Assembly (NCBI GenBank): GCA_029721435.1
Contig: CM056577.1
Coordinates: 26,057,719-26,121,718 of the forward strand
Direction of reading: 5' to 3'
Length of the DNA stretch: 64,000 nt
DNA from: Gymnothorax reevesii
Lineage: Eukaryota; Chordata; Actinopteri; Anguilliformes; Muraenidae
Positions within the stretch are counted from its first letter, which is position 1. Each line of letters starts with the position of its first letter. The notes beneath the pieces were generated by a model. The model was given only the letters and a program-made list of their open reading frames with translations, ran no database searches and was not told where the DNA came from. Shown in pieces: positions 11,562 to 22,939 of this stretch. The translations under genes were made by a program, and so were the position numbers.

Positions 11562-12200
11562 CACTGAGAGGCAATGAAAACGCAACACTCTAAATTTTGG
11601 TTTATTTTTGCTCAGGGCCTGAGTAGTCCAATTTGAGTTCTTAAGTGACCATTGGGGTCACAATGTGTACCTCGATACACATGAATGTGTACCATGAATG
11701 ATCATCATGTAACTCAACAAAGTGAGTTGGACTCTCATCAATCCATTTTGAGTACAACATATGGTATTAAGAGTTGTGCAAGTACAGTGGTTGAAATGAA
11801 GGAGGGGTTGTCTTCCCTATATAAAGGCATGATAAAAGCCACACAAAAAACATTTTTAAGTGTCATAATGCCACGTCTGTCGACTGAACAATGGAACAGG
11901 GCCCGGAGTATGCTAGAGGCAGGAGTAAGTGCCCCGCAAGTGCCTCACCGTTTTGGGTGTAGTACGTCCAGCTGGGATGAGCTCTTTCATCAAGAGTACC
12001 CAGACTTCAAACCAGGCAGGGACTCCAGAATGCACTACAGGCAGAGTGGTGACAACTTCCCCAAGACAACATAAGACGCTTAGTCAGGTCCATGAGGAGA
12101 CGTTGTACTGCCTGTGTGGATGTTCATGGGGGTCACACCCGATACTGACTGTTCTTTTTAGTTCATTTTTAAATGTGTGTTCCGTTCAGTCTTATTGTGA
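11562..12200 (+). mobile_element. Tc1-like element (MPRLS type), internally deleted
   Basis: Starts after TA (11560-11561) with CACTGAGAGGCAATGAAAAC followed by GCAACACTC. This closely matches the terminus of the full-length copy at 38845-40353 (CTGAGTACAAATGAAAACGC). The N-terminal transposase codons are fused to the C-terminal codons by a large internal deletion. The right terminus is degenerate; a GAGTTTTCATTTT motif near 12200 may be what remains of it, so the end coordinate is approximate. Confidence 0.75.
11868..12148 (+). pseudogene. Tc1-like transposase, internal deletion derivative
   Basis: ATG at 11868 begins MPRLSTEQWNRARSMLEAGV followed by an HRFGC segment. This is the first helix-turn-helix of the MPR-type Tc1 transposases (compare MPRLTAPEQERAIGM at 40049). 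After frameshifts, a GRVVTT-like linker remains, and the sequence then jumps to the C-terminal RSMRRRCTACVDVHGGHTRY followed by TGA at 12146-12148. The whole DDE catalytic core is deleted, so at most a DNA-binding fragment could be made. Confidence 0.8.
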
Positions 12201-13365
12201 GTTTTCATTTTCAACTGCTCGTTATGTTTAATGCATCTGTTTATTATTGCCAAATCAGCCAAATTTATGACTGTAAACACTGCCGGTTTTCTTTTTGTTG
12301 ACAGATGGCGTCGGAACTTTAGCCGTTTATTTTTAGCATTGTAAACTAGCATTGCTATAATCTGTGTTGTGATGCATTCAATGAACTTGTGAACTGGTTC
12401 GTATGTATTTCTGATTGATGAACGTTATTGTGAACGTGTTCATTATGGCGTTTGTGAACGGCGGGCTCTCTTACTGATGCAGAAACCCCAGCTAAAACAC
12501 AGCGCAAACATCCCGGGTGATTGAGAAAGGTAAATATTATAAATTTGACCACATGTTTTTGTTGTTCATTTATGTGGAATAAATATTGCACTCTGGAGCT
12601 GATGTGGTTTTATCATTCGCGACAGCTTTCACTAAATATCATGGGCTTGTTATTGAGTTAGGCCTATTGTGATATTATGAGGAAGAAACAATAGCTGTTG
12701 ACAGCTGTTGACATTGTAATTTACATTTAACATGAATTTAAATGTTGTTCTACCTGCGAATCCAACATGGTAAATTTTCATTCAATGCTGGCTCTGTGTG
12801 TGTTTACTGCCGGTGTTCTGACAAATTTTGCAATGCTACTACTACTCTGTTCTTGTTCTGCAACTGTACGGAATTCAGCCCATGATTTAATTGCTGTTAG
12901 ACTGCATATGGAGAGAAACCGTGTCTTCGGTTGCCAATTACGATAATTATGTTGCACTCTGTCACATCACTTCTTTTTCCTGCCCTCACGTTGTTCATTG
13001 TCTGAGCTTCGTTTACCACCATAAGTTTAAAATTCGCATCATTACTTCTCCTCTGACTTTTATTTACCTGATCGACTTTGGAAGCACTTTTTTCAAGTGG
13101 ATCTCTGTGCCCTGGCTGAATCTACCTGTCATTCAGTAGCTTATGCAGATCACCCACTCCAGCTGACTTGTTTACAGGATCACGCGAGGGTCACACTGTT
13201 CTAAACACTGACAGAGAGAAAAGCGCTCATATGGCGGCATCTATTGTTTTACATGGGTAACTCCTTAGACCCCGAATATAAGACGAGGTGTCATTTTCAG
13301 GCATTTTTTAAAGTAAAAAATATCGTCCTATCAATATCACTGGATCAATATGGTAAGTACTTTCT
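12200..13365. other. Unassigned intergenic DNA
   Basis: No significant open frame and no named repeat. A GACCCCGAATATAAGACGAG motif near 13270 looks like something I have seen in vertebrate interspersed repeats, but I cannot place it. Otherwise nothing seen. Confidence 0.45.
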
Positions 13366-13618
13366 AAATGTTCATTCAGCTGATTCTCTGATATATTAAT
13401 GGCTTTTTCAGCCCTTTTTTGCCTGTGTCCCAACTATTTTGAGACCTGTTGCAGCCAGAAAAATTGAAATAAGCTAATTTTGAGGATGAAAATTTAAAAT
13501 GTCTCAGTTTCAAAATTATGTTTTATTGCAAATAACAAATTGCCTCCTGTGATCTGAAAAGCATTGCATTGTTTTTATTCACAATTTACACTTCGTCCCA
13601 ACTATTTCGGAATTGAGG
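13366..13618 (-). mobile_element. Tc1-like element A family, 5' terminal-repeat fragment
   Basis: In reverse this starts CCTCAATTCCGAAATAGTTG and runs through GACGAAGTGTAAATTGTGAA, the ~210-bp terminal repeat, a GGCAAAAAAGGGC stretch, and CAGCTGATTCTC. It follows the first ~250 bp of the copy at 19032 in order. The terminal side abuts TA. The rest of the element is absent, so this is a truncated 5' end. Confidence 0.8.
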
Positions 13619-13619
13619 T

Positions 13620-14403
13620 ATATATATAGAATAATATATATATTTATATTAGTCATGAACACACTCATTACATTGCATATTTTGCCTTTGCTCCTTAAAG
13701 GGTCAAAAAATTCCACAGGAAAAGCAGATTTTTCGGTTGCCAGAACACTTGGGGATTTCTGTGCAAAGCATGACTGGTGCATAATGAGACAGATCCTGAA
13801 GTGTTTTTTTTTTTTCCCCCCTTAATATTTTTTTCACAAGATTTGTATGTGAAGGCAATTGACAGAGGAGGAGTTGGGTGATTTGTTTGGAATCCTCCCC
13901 TAACCCATGTCCTCCAGAATTGACTTGGATAGAGAGATGACACGCATTGGTTTTTTATAACCTGTTCTGAGGTGCCTGCAACGGCCTTGAGAACTACACC
14001 ACGATTAATAGAGAGGGTTTGTGCGACAGAAACAAAAACAGAGAGAGAGAGAGTTCACCTGTTCTGAATTTAACTTTATCCGAATTACCCAGAGCAACAA
14101 TGGCACATGACCTTTTCACAGAAAAGATGTCATCACTGAGAAGATGGCCGAACAGATTTTTTTTTAAGTGAAAGGGAATACAGTCTAAGTGAGAGAAAAT
14201 ACAGCCTACATGTTTGTCGAAACAACAAATTCTAAACTTTTTTCAATGACAGATCATTCATTATACTATTTTGAGGACCTATGAGGACATCAAGTCAACA
14301 GGACCGATGAAGACATGAAGCCCATCTACGATGGACAAGAGGCAGGAGCCCTCCCAAGACAGCTTGTCAATCCATCGCAGAGATACACTCCCACGCTCAA
14401 ACT
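13620..14403. other. Unassigned DNA
   Basis: No gene seen. It holds a T/C homopolymer run (13804-13820), a short GA repeat (14039-14052) and AT-rich filler. Confidence 0.45.
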
Positions 14404-14525
14404 GGTGGGAAATTCGGAGTCTCCAAATAGCCTGGCATGCATGTCATTGACCTGTGGGAGGAAACTGCAGTACCCAGGGGAGACCCATGCAAACACGGGG
14501 TGAACACGCGAGCTTCAAGCAGAAA
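14404..14525 (-). repeat. Dispersed fish repeat fragment
   Basis: On the plus strand this shows GGCATGCATGTCATTGACCT, GTGGGAGGAAACTGCAGTAC and CCATGCAAACACGGGGTGAA, in the order expected for the reverse of the repeat fragment at 712-830. It is a short partial copy. Confidence 0.65.
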
Positions 14526-14989
14526 GGGCCGTAGCAGATGATGCCCACAACAGTTGTACAAAGTGAATTGCTGTGCCGTCCAAATACGCCATGAAGAAGA
14601 CACATTAAATGAATGAAAAAAGACCCATGTCGAGGAAAAAAAAAACAGATTCTTATAATAATAGTCAAAAACAGACATTGCTATGAACAGTAGGTAGAGA
14701 TGTATGGCTGATTTATTTACTGTATTTATGTTGTATAATTTTAACTGTGCTGTTTTATTGTTTTGTCTTTTCATCTTTAGTACATTTTTAGATTTTATAC
14801 AAATTACATTTGATTCTATTTTTATGCTATTATGTTCTGCCTCTTAATTTATTGTATCTGGTTTAATCAATTTTTTATTATGAATCTAGGTTATTTATTT
14901 TTATGAATTGCCTTTCGATATAATTTTTTTTCTTTTATTATTTTTGATGTTATTTAATTTTATAATGGTCTAATGTCAAAGGATTCAGC
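14526..14989. other. AT-rich spacer
   Basis: Very AT-rich, with runs of T and short TTAT/ATTTTT motifs. No gene is supported. Confidence 0.5.
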
Positions 14990-17012
14990 GCTTTTGGAAG
15001 AACTCAAAGCTAGAAGAGCATAGACGGCATCTCAGAGAGCTCATGTGCTGCTTAAATAACCTCTCAAATGTAATTTCCTCCGGTAAGAGAAAAATCCTGC
15101 AAGACAAAGTTGCAAATGTTAAGGCTAGCATTTCACTTTCTTCCTTTCCATGGACGAGTGCACTTTCAAATTATTCATCTTCCACTCTGTCTGTTCAGTG
15201 TCCATAAAGGATGTTGCGCACATTTGGACAACTGAAACTCTCCTCAAGCCCTTCCAACTTCTCTGTTCGTAAAGATCTTTTAATTCTACCAGCCCCGTTA
15301 TAGCTCATATCATTAACAATTCTCTTTTATTAGGGAGCGTTCCCAATTATTTTCAGCAGGCAATTCTTCAACCTCTGCAGAAGAAGTCAAACCTAGACCC
15401 ATCCCAGAATGAGCACGATAGGCTGATTCTTATCCAAAATTTTGGAAAAAGTAATTGAAAAGCAACTGGTAAAAATTCCGTGAAGGCAGAAAATGTCTGA
15501 TACATTTCAGTTGGGTTTCTATAAATGACAGTCTTCAGAGATTACTCTGAGATTACCCAAATGAAATTTCAATGGCTGCTGATGCTAGAGATTGTGCAGT
15601 TTTAGTATTGTTGGACCTGAGTGCCCCATTTGATACTGTGGAGTACAACATTTTTATGAACAGAACAAATCACCTGGTGGGCATTCCTGGTATTGCATTG
15701 GATTGGTTCTAATCCTACCTCACAGATAATACTTTGTCTGTTTCTGTTGGTAAAATTTTTGTCGGGCACTGCCACCTTGCTATGTGGGATCTCCCAGGGA
15801 TCAATCTCGGCCCCCATTCAATTCTCTATTTAAAAGCTGCCACCAGGCCCAATCATCAGTAGTTTGAGCAACAACTTCACCTGTGCACGCATGACATCCA
15901 GTTGTGTTTTTCATTTAAGCCTTCATTAACTGTCTTTACTGAAAAACTGTTTAAATTCAATTAAGGACTGGATGGCATATAACCTTCTGCAGTTAAATAC
16001 AGGTGAAACCAAAGTCTTGATCATTGCTCCTGATAAATTTCACTCAGCGATCAGGCAGAACTTTGGCGCCTTATCGTCTTACTGTCAGTCTCGTCTGCAT
16101 CATCTCATTGTGAGCTTTGCTCAATCTAAGAATTCTGAATCCCACAAAAGTTACTTGACACGATCATGTTTCTTTCACCCTAGATGCAAAGCGATAGTGG
16201 TATGAAGATATGAAATGGAGATTATAATAGATGCGTTTATTTTATCTTGTCTGGACTATTGTAATACTCTTTTCCTCTGCCACAACAAATCCTCTGTACA
16301 AACTGTCCAAGAACTTCTAACTCCTTCCAGCAGATGGTCTGATATTACACTTATTTTATCCTCACTGCACTGGCTTCCTATTCATTTTTAATTCATTTTT
16401 TAAATTTTGTGCTTAGTCATACAGCCCCACATATCCAGGCTCCACAATATATTATGAACCTTCCGAAACCCCACACCTTAAAATGTGTAACTCGCACACA
16501 TTTTAAGATTTGGGGAGACTGTGCTTTCCATTCGGTTACCTCAAAACTCTGGAACTGCCTCCCAATAAGCTTAAGGTGTTTGAACTCCATGGATTATTTC
16601 AAAATTCAATTAAAAATCCATCTTTTCAGTCAGGCGTTTAGGTACTATTTAGTAATATATCTGTAATTGAAGCACTGATTACTAAAACCCCACAAGTCAA
16701 GTCAAGTATGACTTATGGGGTTTAAGTAATAGGTGCTTTAATTGTGTCTAATGCTTTGGGTTTTTTTTTTTTTTGTGTGTGTATTTCATCACTGCTTTAT
16801 CTTGGCGTATTTAGGTGTTTTATTTTTGCTATTTCATTTTATCAGATTTTATTTTGGTTTTATTCTTTGGGTTTTTTAGGTGTTGAATCTTTATTTTAGC
16901 CAAGATTTTATTTTTATTTCATTCCTTGACTGTGAAGTATTTTGTGACTTGTGTCGCAAAGGTGCTATATAAATAAACTTTGCTTGTTTACATTGATTAA
17001 TTGATTGATTGA
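14990..17012 (+). mobile_element. L2/CR1-clade LINE, 5'-truncated and decayed
   Basis: A non-LTR retrotransposon remnant. It contains reverse-transcriptase motifs, a C-terminal block and a 3' tail. The tail reads TTGTGACTTGTGTCGCAAAG, then GTGCTATATAAATAAACTTT, and ends in ATTGATTG-type short repeats near 16990-17010. A tail with a short tandem repeat instead of poly(A) is typical of the L2/CR1 group. The 5' boundary is approximate. Confidence 0.75.
15590..16665 (+). pseudogene. L2-like LINE ORF2 remnant (reverse transcriptase to C-terminus)
   Basis: Decayed reverse transcriptase, which would have copied the element's RNA at a nicked target site. In successive frames I read LVLLDLSAPFDTVEYNIFMN (RT block with catalytic Asp), LVGIPGIALDWF then a stop, SYLTDNTLSVSVGKIF, and CGISQGSISAP (the family's CGVPQGSILGP). 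THDIQLC stands where YADDTQIY is expected, so the catalytic box is destroyed. The C-terminal part reads SKLWNCLPISLRCLNSMDYF then KIQLKIHLFSQAFRY, the LPxxLR...FKSQLKTYLF tail. Multiple stops and frameshifts are present. Confidence 0.75.
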
Positions 17013-19029
17013 CGTGCGCCTCACATTCAAAGGCAATTCAAACCACAAGTAAAACATTATTATCCTGTTCATTTACAGTTCAAGAGAGTAAGGAAAAATC
17101 AAGATGCTGTATGGTCCTGGTAACAGATCATAGCCCACGAGGTAAAATTACTTTTCAAGTTCAAGTTGACTTTGGACAGCATCCTCATTGACACGTCCTT
17201 GATTCACTTTTCATAAAAGCAAAACACATTTCATACCCCTCTTACTTTGAACAGCAGGGGCCTCTTTTCTCAGCCAGATGAGTTTTACAGTATGTTTCTT
17301 TATGTATATAAACAGTATATAATACCTGACTAAGACAATAAAATAACACATAACTTATTTTCATACATGTCAATGTATGCGTTATATATGTGGGAAAATT
17401 CATAATATTGTCAGCCTCAATCCTGATATTTTGGAAAAATTGTCAGCCTCAATCCGGATGTTCTGGGTATCACTGCACATTCCAACATATTGAGTTTCAC
17501 TTAAAGATCCATACTGCATTGTATGCAGATTCTGCTGGCCCTTAGCAAATAGCATCCGCTGTTTTCATAGCTATGGTACAGTTCCCTGGTTGCCAGGGAG
17601 ATGTAGGGGTCGCCCTGAAACATATCCGTAACGGACCTGCTGAAGTCATTATGTGGCTCAGGCAATAGTTATTCAGCACGCTTCCATTGATTCAGACTGA
17701 CTATTTTGTTGAGTCAGTTAGTGAAAAAAATCTTTTCTCACTTGTGTTGAAAGACTTGGGAGTCCCCTCTACAATTGCGTTAATTTGTCTTTTGTCCCAA
17801 GACTATATCCTGTGGCTTGAGGTAGTAGTTTCTGCTGCATAAGGCGCAAAAGGCAACAGATTATTTTTATTTGCAGATACCCTCACACTGGGTGAACTGC
17901 GCAATGCTAGTTTAATTAAAAAGGTTAAGCCATGGACTATACTGCATATGAGAAACAATTTCGGTAAAATAACAAAGCAAGACACTACATAGATCAAGAA
18001 ATTGCCATACCGAATACAGTATGGGAGAAGGTAGCGTGCACTGCTACGAAATGGTGGATAGCCTCGTTTTTCAGCAGTAGTACCGCAATTATATAAATGA
18101 GTGGATATCAATGGATGAAGACAAATTGTTGGTCGAATGCAGCATTGTAGACATACGGTGGCAGCATACTTCCAGCATTAATGAACTTCAGCGAGGATAT
18201 GAGGACAAAGTGATGTGATTAAGGAGAAAATGAACTTACACATTGCCTTGCCAAAGTTCTTTTCAGTAGTACTTGCACCATAAACATTCTCTGACGAGCC
18301 AAAATAACCGTAGATGACACCAGTGCGAACACCGTAGTTCCTAATTTCTGGGCGCAGCACAGGGGGGTGCAGCGTGGCACAGCCCACGCAGAGGTAATTT
18401 TGTCCGGTGCAGCCCGCGCAGTGGTAATTTCGTGCGGTGCCGCACCGTGCGCAGCCACTTTGGCAATTTGGTAGACGGTCGTGCGCCGAGATCGGTCTGG
18501 TAGCGTACTGGGGGAGGTGTCACATATTCATCATGACGCAGTGACAATTTCGTCGGAAAAGGCTCCGCCGAAAGTGTGCAGAGAACTCGCCCGCTCCAAC
18601 CTGATTTACTTTCTGTGCAGCGGTAATTTGGTTGGCCGGCACACAGTGCGTAAACGTCACCGAAACCTCACAGGCAGGTTTCCAGATTGTCAGGCTCATT
18701 TCAATTCAATAAATAATTACAGCGACCACTATTTATTGTTACTATCTGAATCAGGACATAAATGATAGTATCTATATCGATTGTCCTGATGTCAGATCAA
18801 AGGCATTTACGTTTCGTTTTGAAATTACATTCAAGTTCGCTATTGGTAATCATTTGCGAATGCCCTAGCTAGCCAGCTAACTCATATTCTTAATGCTTAA
18901 TATAGATGTAATCGGTGCAGAAAACATGCCTGAAGCAGCAAAGTAAAATGCAACATTAACACATCATGCAGATACAGGACAGAGAGTAGCCATATTGATT
19001 GTTTTGTTTCTCCATGAAGTAGCTATACA
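17013..19029. other. Unassigned DNA with short tandem duplications
   Basis: No gene seen. Two small structures stand out. A direct duplication of ATTGTCAGCCTCAATCC-GGAT lies at about 17405-17465. A GC-rich block at 18370-18480 holds two to three imperfect ~35-bp units of CGCAG-GGTAATTT-GT-CGGTGC, with a further diverged unit near 18615. The open frames over the GC block come from the repeat. Confidence 0.5.
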
Positions 19030-19031
19030 TA

Positions 19032-20602
19032 CAACCCCAATTCCGAAATAGTTGGGACAAAGTGTAAATTGTGAATAAAATCAAAATGCAATGACATTCA
19101 GATCTCATGAGGCAATATATTATTTACAAAAGAACATATATAACATTTGAAATGTTGAAACTGAGACATTTTACATTTTTATCCAAATAATGAGCTCATT
19201 TCAAATTTTCTGGCTGCACCAGGTCTCAAAAAAGTTGGGACACAGGCAAAAAAAGAGGTTGATAAAGCAATTAATATATTAGAGAATCAGCTGAAAGAAC
19301 ATCAGGTGTGTAACATGATTGGCTATAAAAGAGATGTCTTAGAGAGGTCGAGTCTCTCCGAAGTAAAGATGCCCAGAGGGCTCTCCAACCTGTGAAGGCT
19401 TGCATAAAAAAATTGTGGAATAGTTGTTCCTCAACGTTCCTCAATGTTCCTAAACGTCAAATTTTAAAGGCTTTGAAGGTCTCATCATCGACATCATCAT
19501 CAAAAGATTCAAAGAAACTTTAAATATCTCTGTGCATAAGGGACAAGGCCAAAGATCTTTACTGGATGCCCATGATCTTTGGGCTCACTGACACCACTGC
19601 ATCATTCACCAGCATGATTCTGTCATTGACATTACTAAATGGACCCAGGAATACTTCAAGAAGCCACTGTCTGTAAACACAGTCCGCCTTGCCATCCATA
19701 GATGCCAACTAAAACTCTATCATGCAAAAAGGAAGTCATTGTTGAGCATGATCCAGATGCGCCACTGTTTTCTGTGGGCCAAGGCTCATTTAAAATTGAC
19801 TGCAGCAAAGTGGCAAAGTGTTTTGTGGTCCAAATTTGACATTCTTGTTGGAAATCATGGGCATCGTGTCCTCCGAGCTAAAGAGGAGAAAGACCACCCC
19901 TCCTGCTATCAGCGTTCAGTTCAAAAGCCAGCATCTCTGATGGTATGGGGATGCATTGGTGCTTATGATGTGGGACACTTGCATGTTTTAAAAAGCACCA
20001 TGAATGCTGAAAGGTATATAAAGATTTTAGAGCAACATATGCTCCCCTCCAGACAACATCTATTCCAGAGAAGGCCTTGTGTATTTCAGCAGGACAATGC
20101 AAAACCACATACTGCAGCTATTACAACAGCATGGCTTCGTAGTAGAAGAGTCTGTGTGCTGAACTGGCCTGCCTGCAGTCCTGATCTTTCACCGATTGAG
20201 AACATTTGGCACATAATTAAATGAAAAGTCCATCAAAAGAGACCCAAAACTCTCCAGCAGCTGGAAGCCTGTATTAAACAAGAGTGAGATCAAATTCCAA
20301 AGGCTAAACTCAAGAAACTTGTCTCTTCAAAGCCCAGAGGCCTCCACTCTGTGTTAAAAAGAAGGGGGGGATGCCATGGTTAACAGGCCCCTGTCCCAAA
20401 TTTTTAGAGACCTGCTGCAGCCATCAAATTTGAAATGAGCTCAATTTGTAGATAAAATTGTAAAATTTCTCAGTTTCAACATTCGCTATGTTATCTCTGT
20501 TTTATTGTGAATAAAATACTGGCTGGTGTGATTTGAAAGTCATTGCGTTTTGATTTTATTCACAATTTACACTTTGTCCCAACTATTTCGGAATTGGGGA
20601 TG
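19032..20602 (+). mobile_element. Full-length Tc1-like element A (long inverted repeats)
   Basis: A 1571-bp element flanked by TA (19030-19031, 20603-20604). Ends read CAACCCCAATTCCGAAATAG and, reversed, CATCCCCAATTCCGAAATAG. The terminal repeats extend about 200 bp, with internal copies of AAAAAAGTTGGGACA-like and GAGCTCATTTCAAATTT motifs, the long-TIR layout of some fish Tc1 families. Other members in this window are at 9554-10820 and 13366-13618, and it is also related to the element at 58755-60330. Confidence 0.9.
19370..20380 (+). pseudogene. Tc1-like transposase with the first catalytic Asp segment deleted
   Basis: A DDE transposase pseudogene. The N-terminal third is frameshifted (fragments [37 protein letters not shown]). 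The catalytic core is open from 19739 to 20224: [61 protein letters not shown] (second Asp) and [15 protein letters not shown] (Glu), then a stop. Relatives read VLWSDEF here (compare the copy at 59118), so the three-residue difference removes the first catalytic Asp. The tail QKRPKTLQQLEACIKQE continues after the stop. The copy cannot be active. Confidence 0.85.
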
Positions 20603-20773
20603 TACAATGATTCCATTAATGTTAAGTTCTCAATGCCGAAGCATAAAGTATCACACTTCATACATCAAAGATAAAACAATCTTGTCCACAGACAAAATAA
20701 TTCAGGGACTGTTAGGTAAATAATAATGGTCATTTGAGAACACAGCCATTGAGGCATTTGCTGTCGTTGCCAC

Positions 20774-21110
20774 TTCCTCCTTAAATCTGAATTTATACTT
20801 CAGTTTTTCCTTAGTAGATTCAACATGTAAAAAACATTTTTTTAATATTGCAGGACAAAGTCTCTTACATATTCTGTATCTGCTGGTTGCTGCGCTTACA
20901 CTAAACTTATATTGAGAGTATATTCAAACCCACGACAGAATGTTATTATGGCCACAGCATTACAAATACAAAATATCTAGATGTGGAACATCATTTTACG
21001 CAGATTTCCTTGTCATTCAACAGGACATATTTGGGGTCGTTGGAAACCTAGGGATCTCTAATAGAATTTCAAATAGGCCTGAAGTTTCACAGGTTTAAAT
21101 GCACTCCATC
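20774..21110. repeat. Copy 2 of the 6663-7045 MITE family
   Basis: Follows 6663-7045 colinearly. It starts CTCCTTAAATCTGAATTTAT, then AGGACAAAGTCTCTTACATA, TTCTGTATCTGCTGG, AAAATATCTAGATGTGG, CATCATTTTACGCAGATTTC and GTTGGAAACCTAGGGATCT. No flanking TTAA pair survives and the 3' end diverges, so boundaries are approximate. No coding capacity. Confidence 0.6.
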
Positions 21111-22690
21111 CCGAACATGTGACTTACAGAAAGATCCTGCAGCGTTCTCCATCTTCCTTGACCTTCCGCACAGCCAGCAACATGTGCGCTTGAAATCGCT
21201 GCTTGCTCACGCGCCTCGCGTCCAGCCGTTTTTCCACTTTTTGTTCATTAGCGCTGCCGCTCTCAAGCGGTCAAACCGCGCAGTACGTAACCTCTGTTAA
21301 TTAAAAGCTGTAAGGCCAATGCAGCTGCAGAGTAGATTTTCTTTTCTCTTCGAGCACCAGGTGTCAAAGCTTCCAATATTAATGTGGGCCCCACCACATC
21401 AGAGAAAAGCCCTTGTGCAACTGAACCCCCCCCCCCCTGCAGGTTTTTCATGAGTCAGAAAGCACAGGCCCCCTGCAGAAGCACTCAGCTAACCACCCAC
21501 CCCCCAATATCCCTCTCCCCCAAAGGCCTAATAACACCCTACAGTCATGGCTTTCCCAAAGCCAGGCCATCTTTTTAACTGCCATCTATTTACACCATGT
21601 ATGGATTTGAAATTGAAATTTATTGTTGCATTGTGCAGAGTACAACCCAGTAGATTGTCAAAAAATGTGCATTGATTGAAAATAGCCGCTTTTTAAGAAC
21701 ATTTCTCATTTCACTTTAATGAAGAAAACGTACTAAATACATTTGCTGCTGATATATTGGTATCTGACTCAAAAGCAGTGTCTGGTTGTACAAGTGCTTT
21801 TCACCCTATGATGAAATGCACAGTTTCTGTTCATTTGCTTTATTTTGAGCATTTTGTCGATGAACCAGAATTGATTTCATGCCAGAATAATGTAACTTCG
21901 GTAATGTGGCAAATCTATTAAACTTGCTCAGCTCGCCAGGAAATGAGTAATTACCAATGGAAATATTACTTGTAAACTGACACTGTTGACAAGGGTCAAG
22001 GAAATACTGCTCCAGTATTGTACTTTGTTTCCTTCCATTGCTTGTTCCTGAAAGAAAAATATTCCGAGCCTGAAACACAATGAATTAATTGTGGCAATAG
22101 GGTAGATAAATGTATTTATTTGACCAAAAACTTCCATCAAGGCTCGAGTGAAAATATATCAGAAAGCAGTATTTCACCATAAAATAAGCATTCTAAGAGT
22201 ATTCCTTCACCTGAAAACATGTAAATACCTCTTCATTTTGAGGATGTAGATAAGCCTTTACGTTGTTAGCCAACAGAACCTGGAAATAAAAATATTTCCA
22301 GCTCCATTGATATTCACTTTTACACGTTTCTGGCTTCAGACAGTGGAAACCCGTTCCCTTAGCTGTGGAAAGGTGTTTACGGCAAAAGACAGTCTCGTAG
22401 AATAGCAAAGAAAGAAAATAAAAAGGCTGCGGCCTAATATTGAAAACCAGGCCACCTCTTTCAAAAGTGATTGTGTTGAACTCCTGAGCACGTGCGGAGG
22501 GAAGGTGGGATGTGCGCTGCATCTTGTCCTGGACGCAGTCATCATTGTAAGCCTGTAAGCCTTTGATGTCAGGCGCTCGTGGGGCTAATTGGCAAGATTA
22601 AGTCATTCCATTGCCAGGAGGCCCAGGTGTGTGTGGGGGAAGTGGGAGAGGAAAAACGAGCGTGCCGCACGCCGGCGTTTGCCGCGTAAA
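21111..22690. other. Low-repeat region, no gene identified
   Basis: No recognisable repeat boundary and no ORF with a domain. A run of ten C lies at 21427-21436. Around 22560-22615 the sequence GGGGCTAATTGGCAAGATTA with nearby TCATTCCATTGCC has a homeodomain-type TAATTG core and could be regulatory, but that is only an impression. Confidence 0.4.
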
Positions 22691-22699
22691 ATATGGTTT

Positions 22700-22935
22700 C
22701 CCCTCTTCCCCAGCCATTTTCAAATCCCCTGTTTTCATCTCACACTCTTCCTCTCCATCTCCTTCTGTTCCTCATTCCCCCTCTCCGCTCTCTCAAACTC
22801 GATAAACTCACTCTTTCACTCCTCCACTCATATTTTCAATATTATCTCTCTTTCACCACTCTCCTGTCTTCTACACTCCGCTCTTTTGTGCTCTCAGTCT
22901 CTCTCTCTCTCTGACCCCCCCCCTCCTCCAAACGG
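22700..22935. repeat. Polypyrimidine tract
   Basis: About 235 bp that is overwhelmingly C and T on the plus strand (CCTCTCCATCTCCTTCTGTT-type sequence), ending in CTCTCTCTCTCTGACCCCCC. Overlapping open frames in this tract are Ser/Pro/Leu-rich products of the skewed composition. Such tracts can form triplex DNA; that is inference. Confidence 0.7.
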
Positions 22936-22939
22936 CCCC

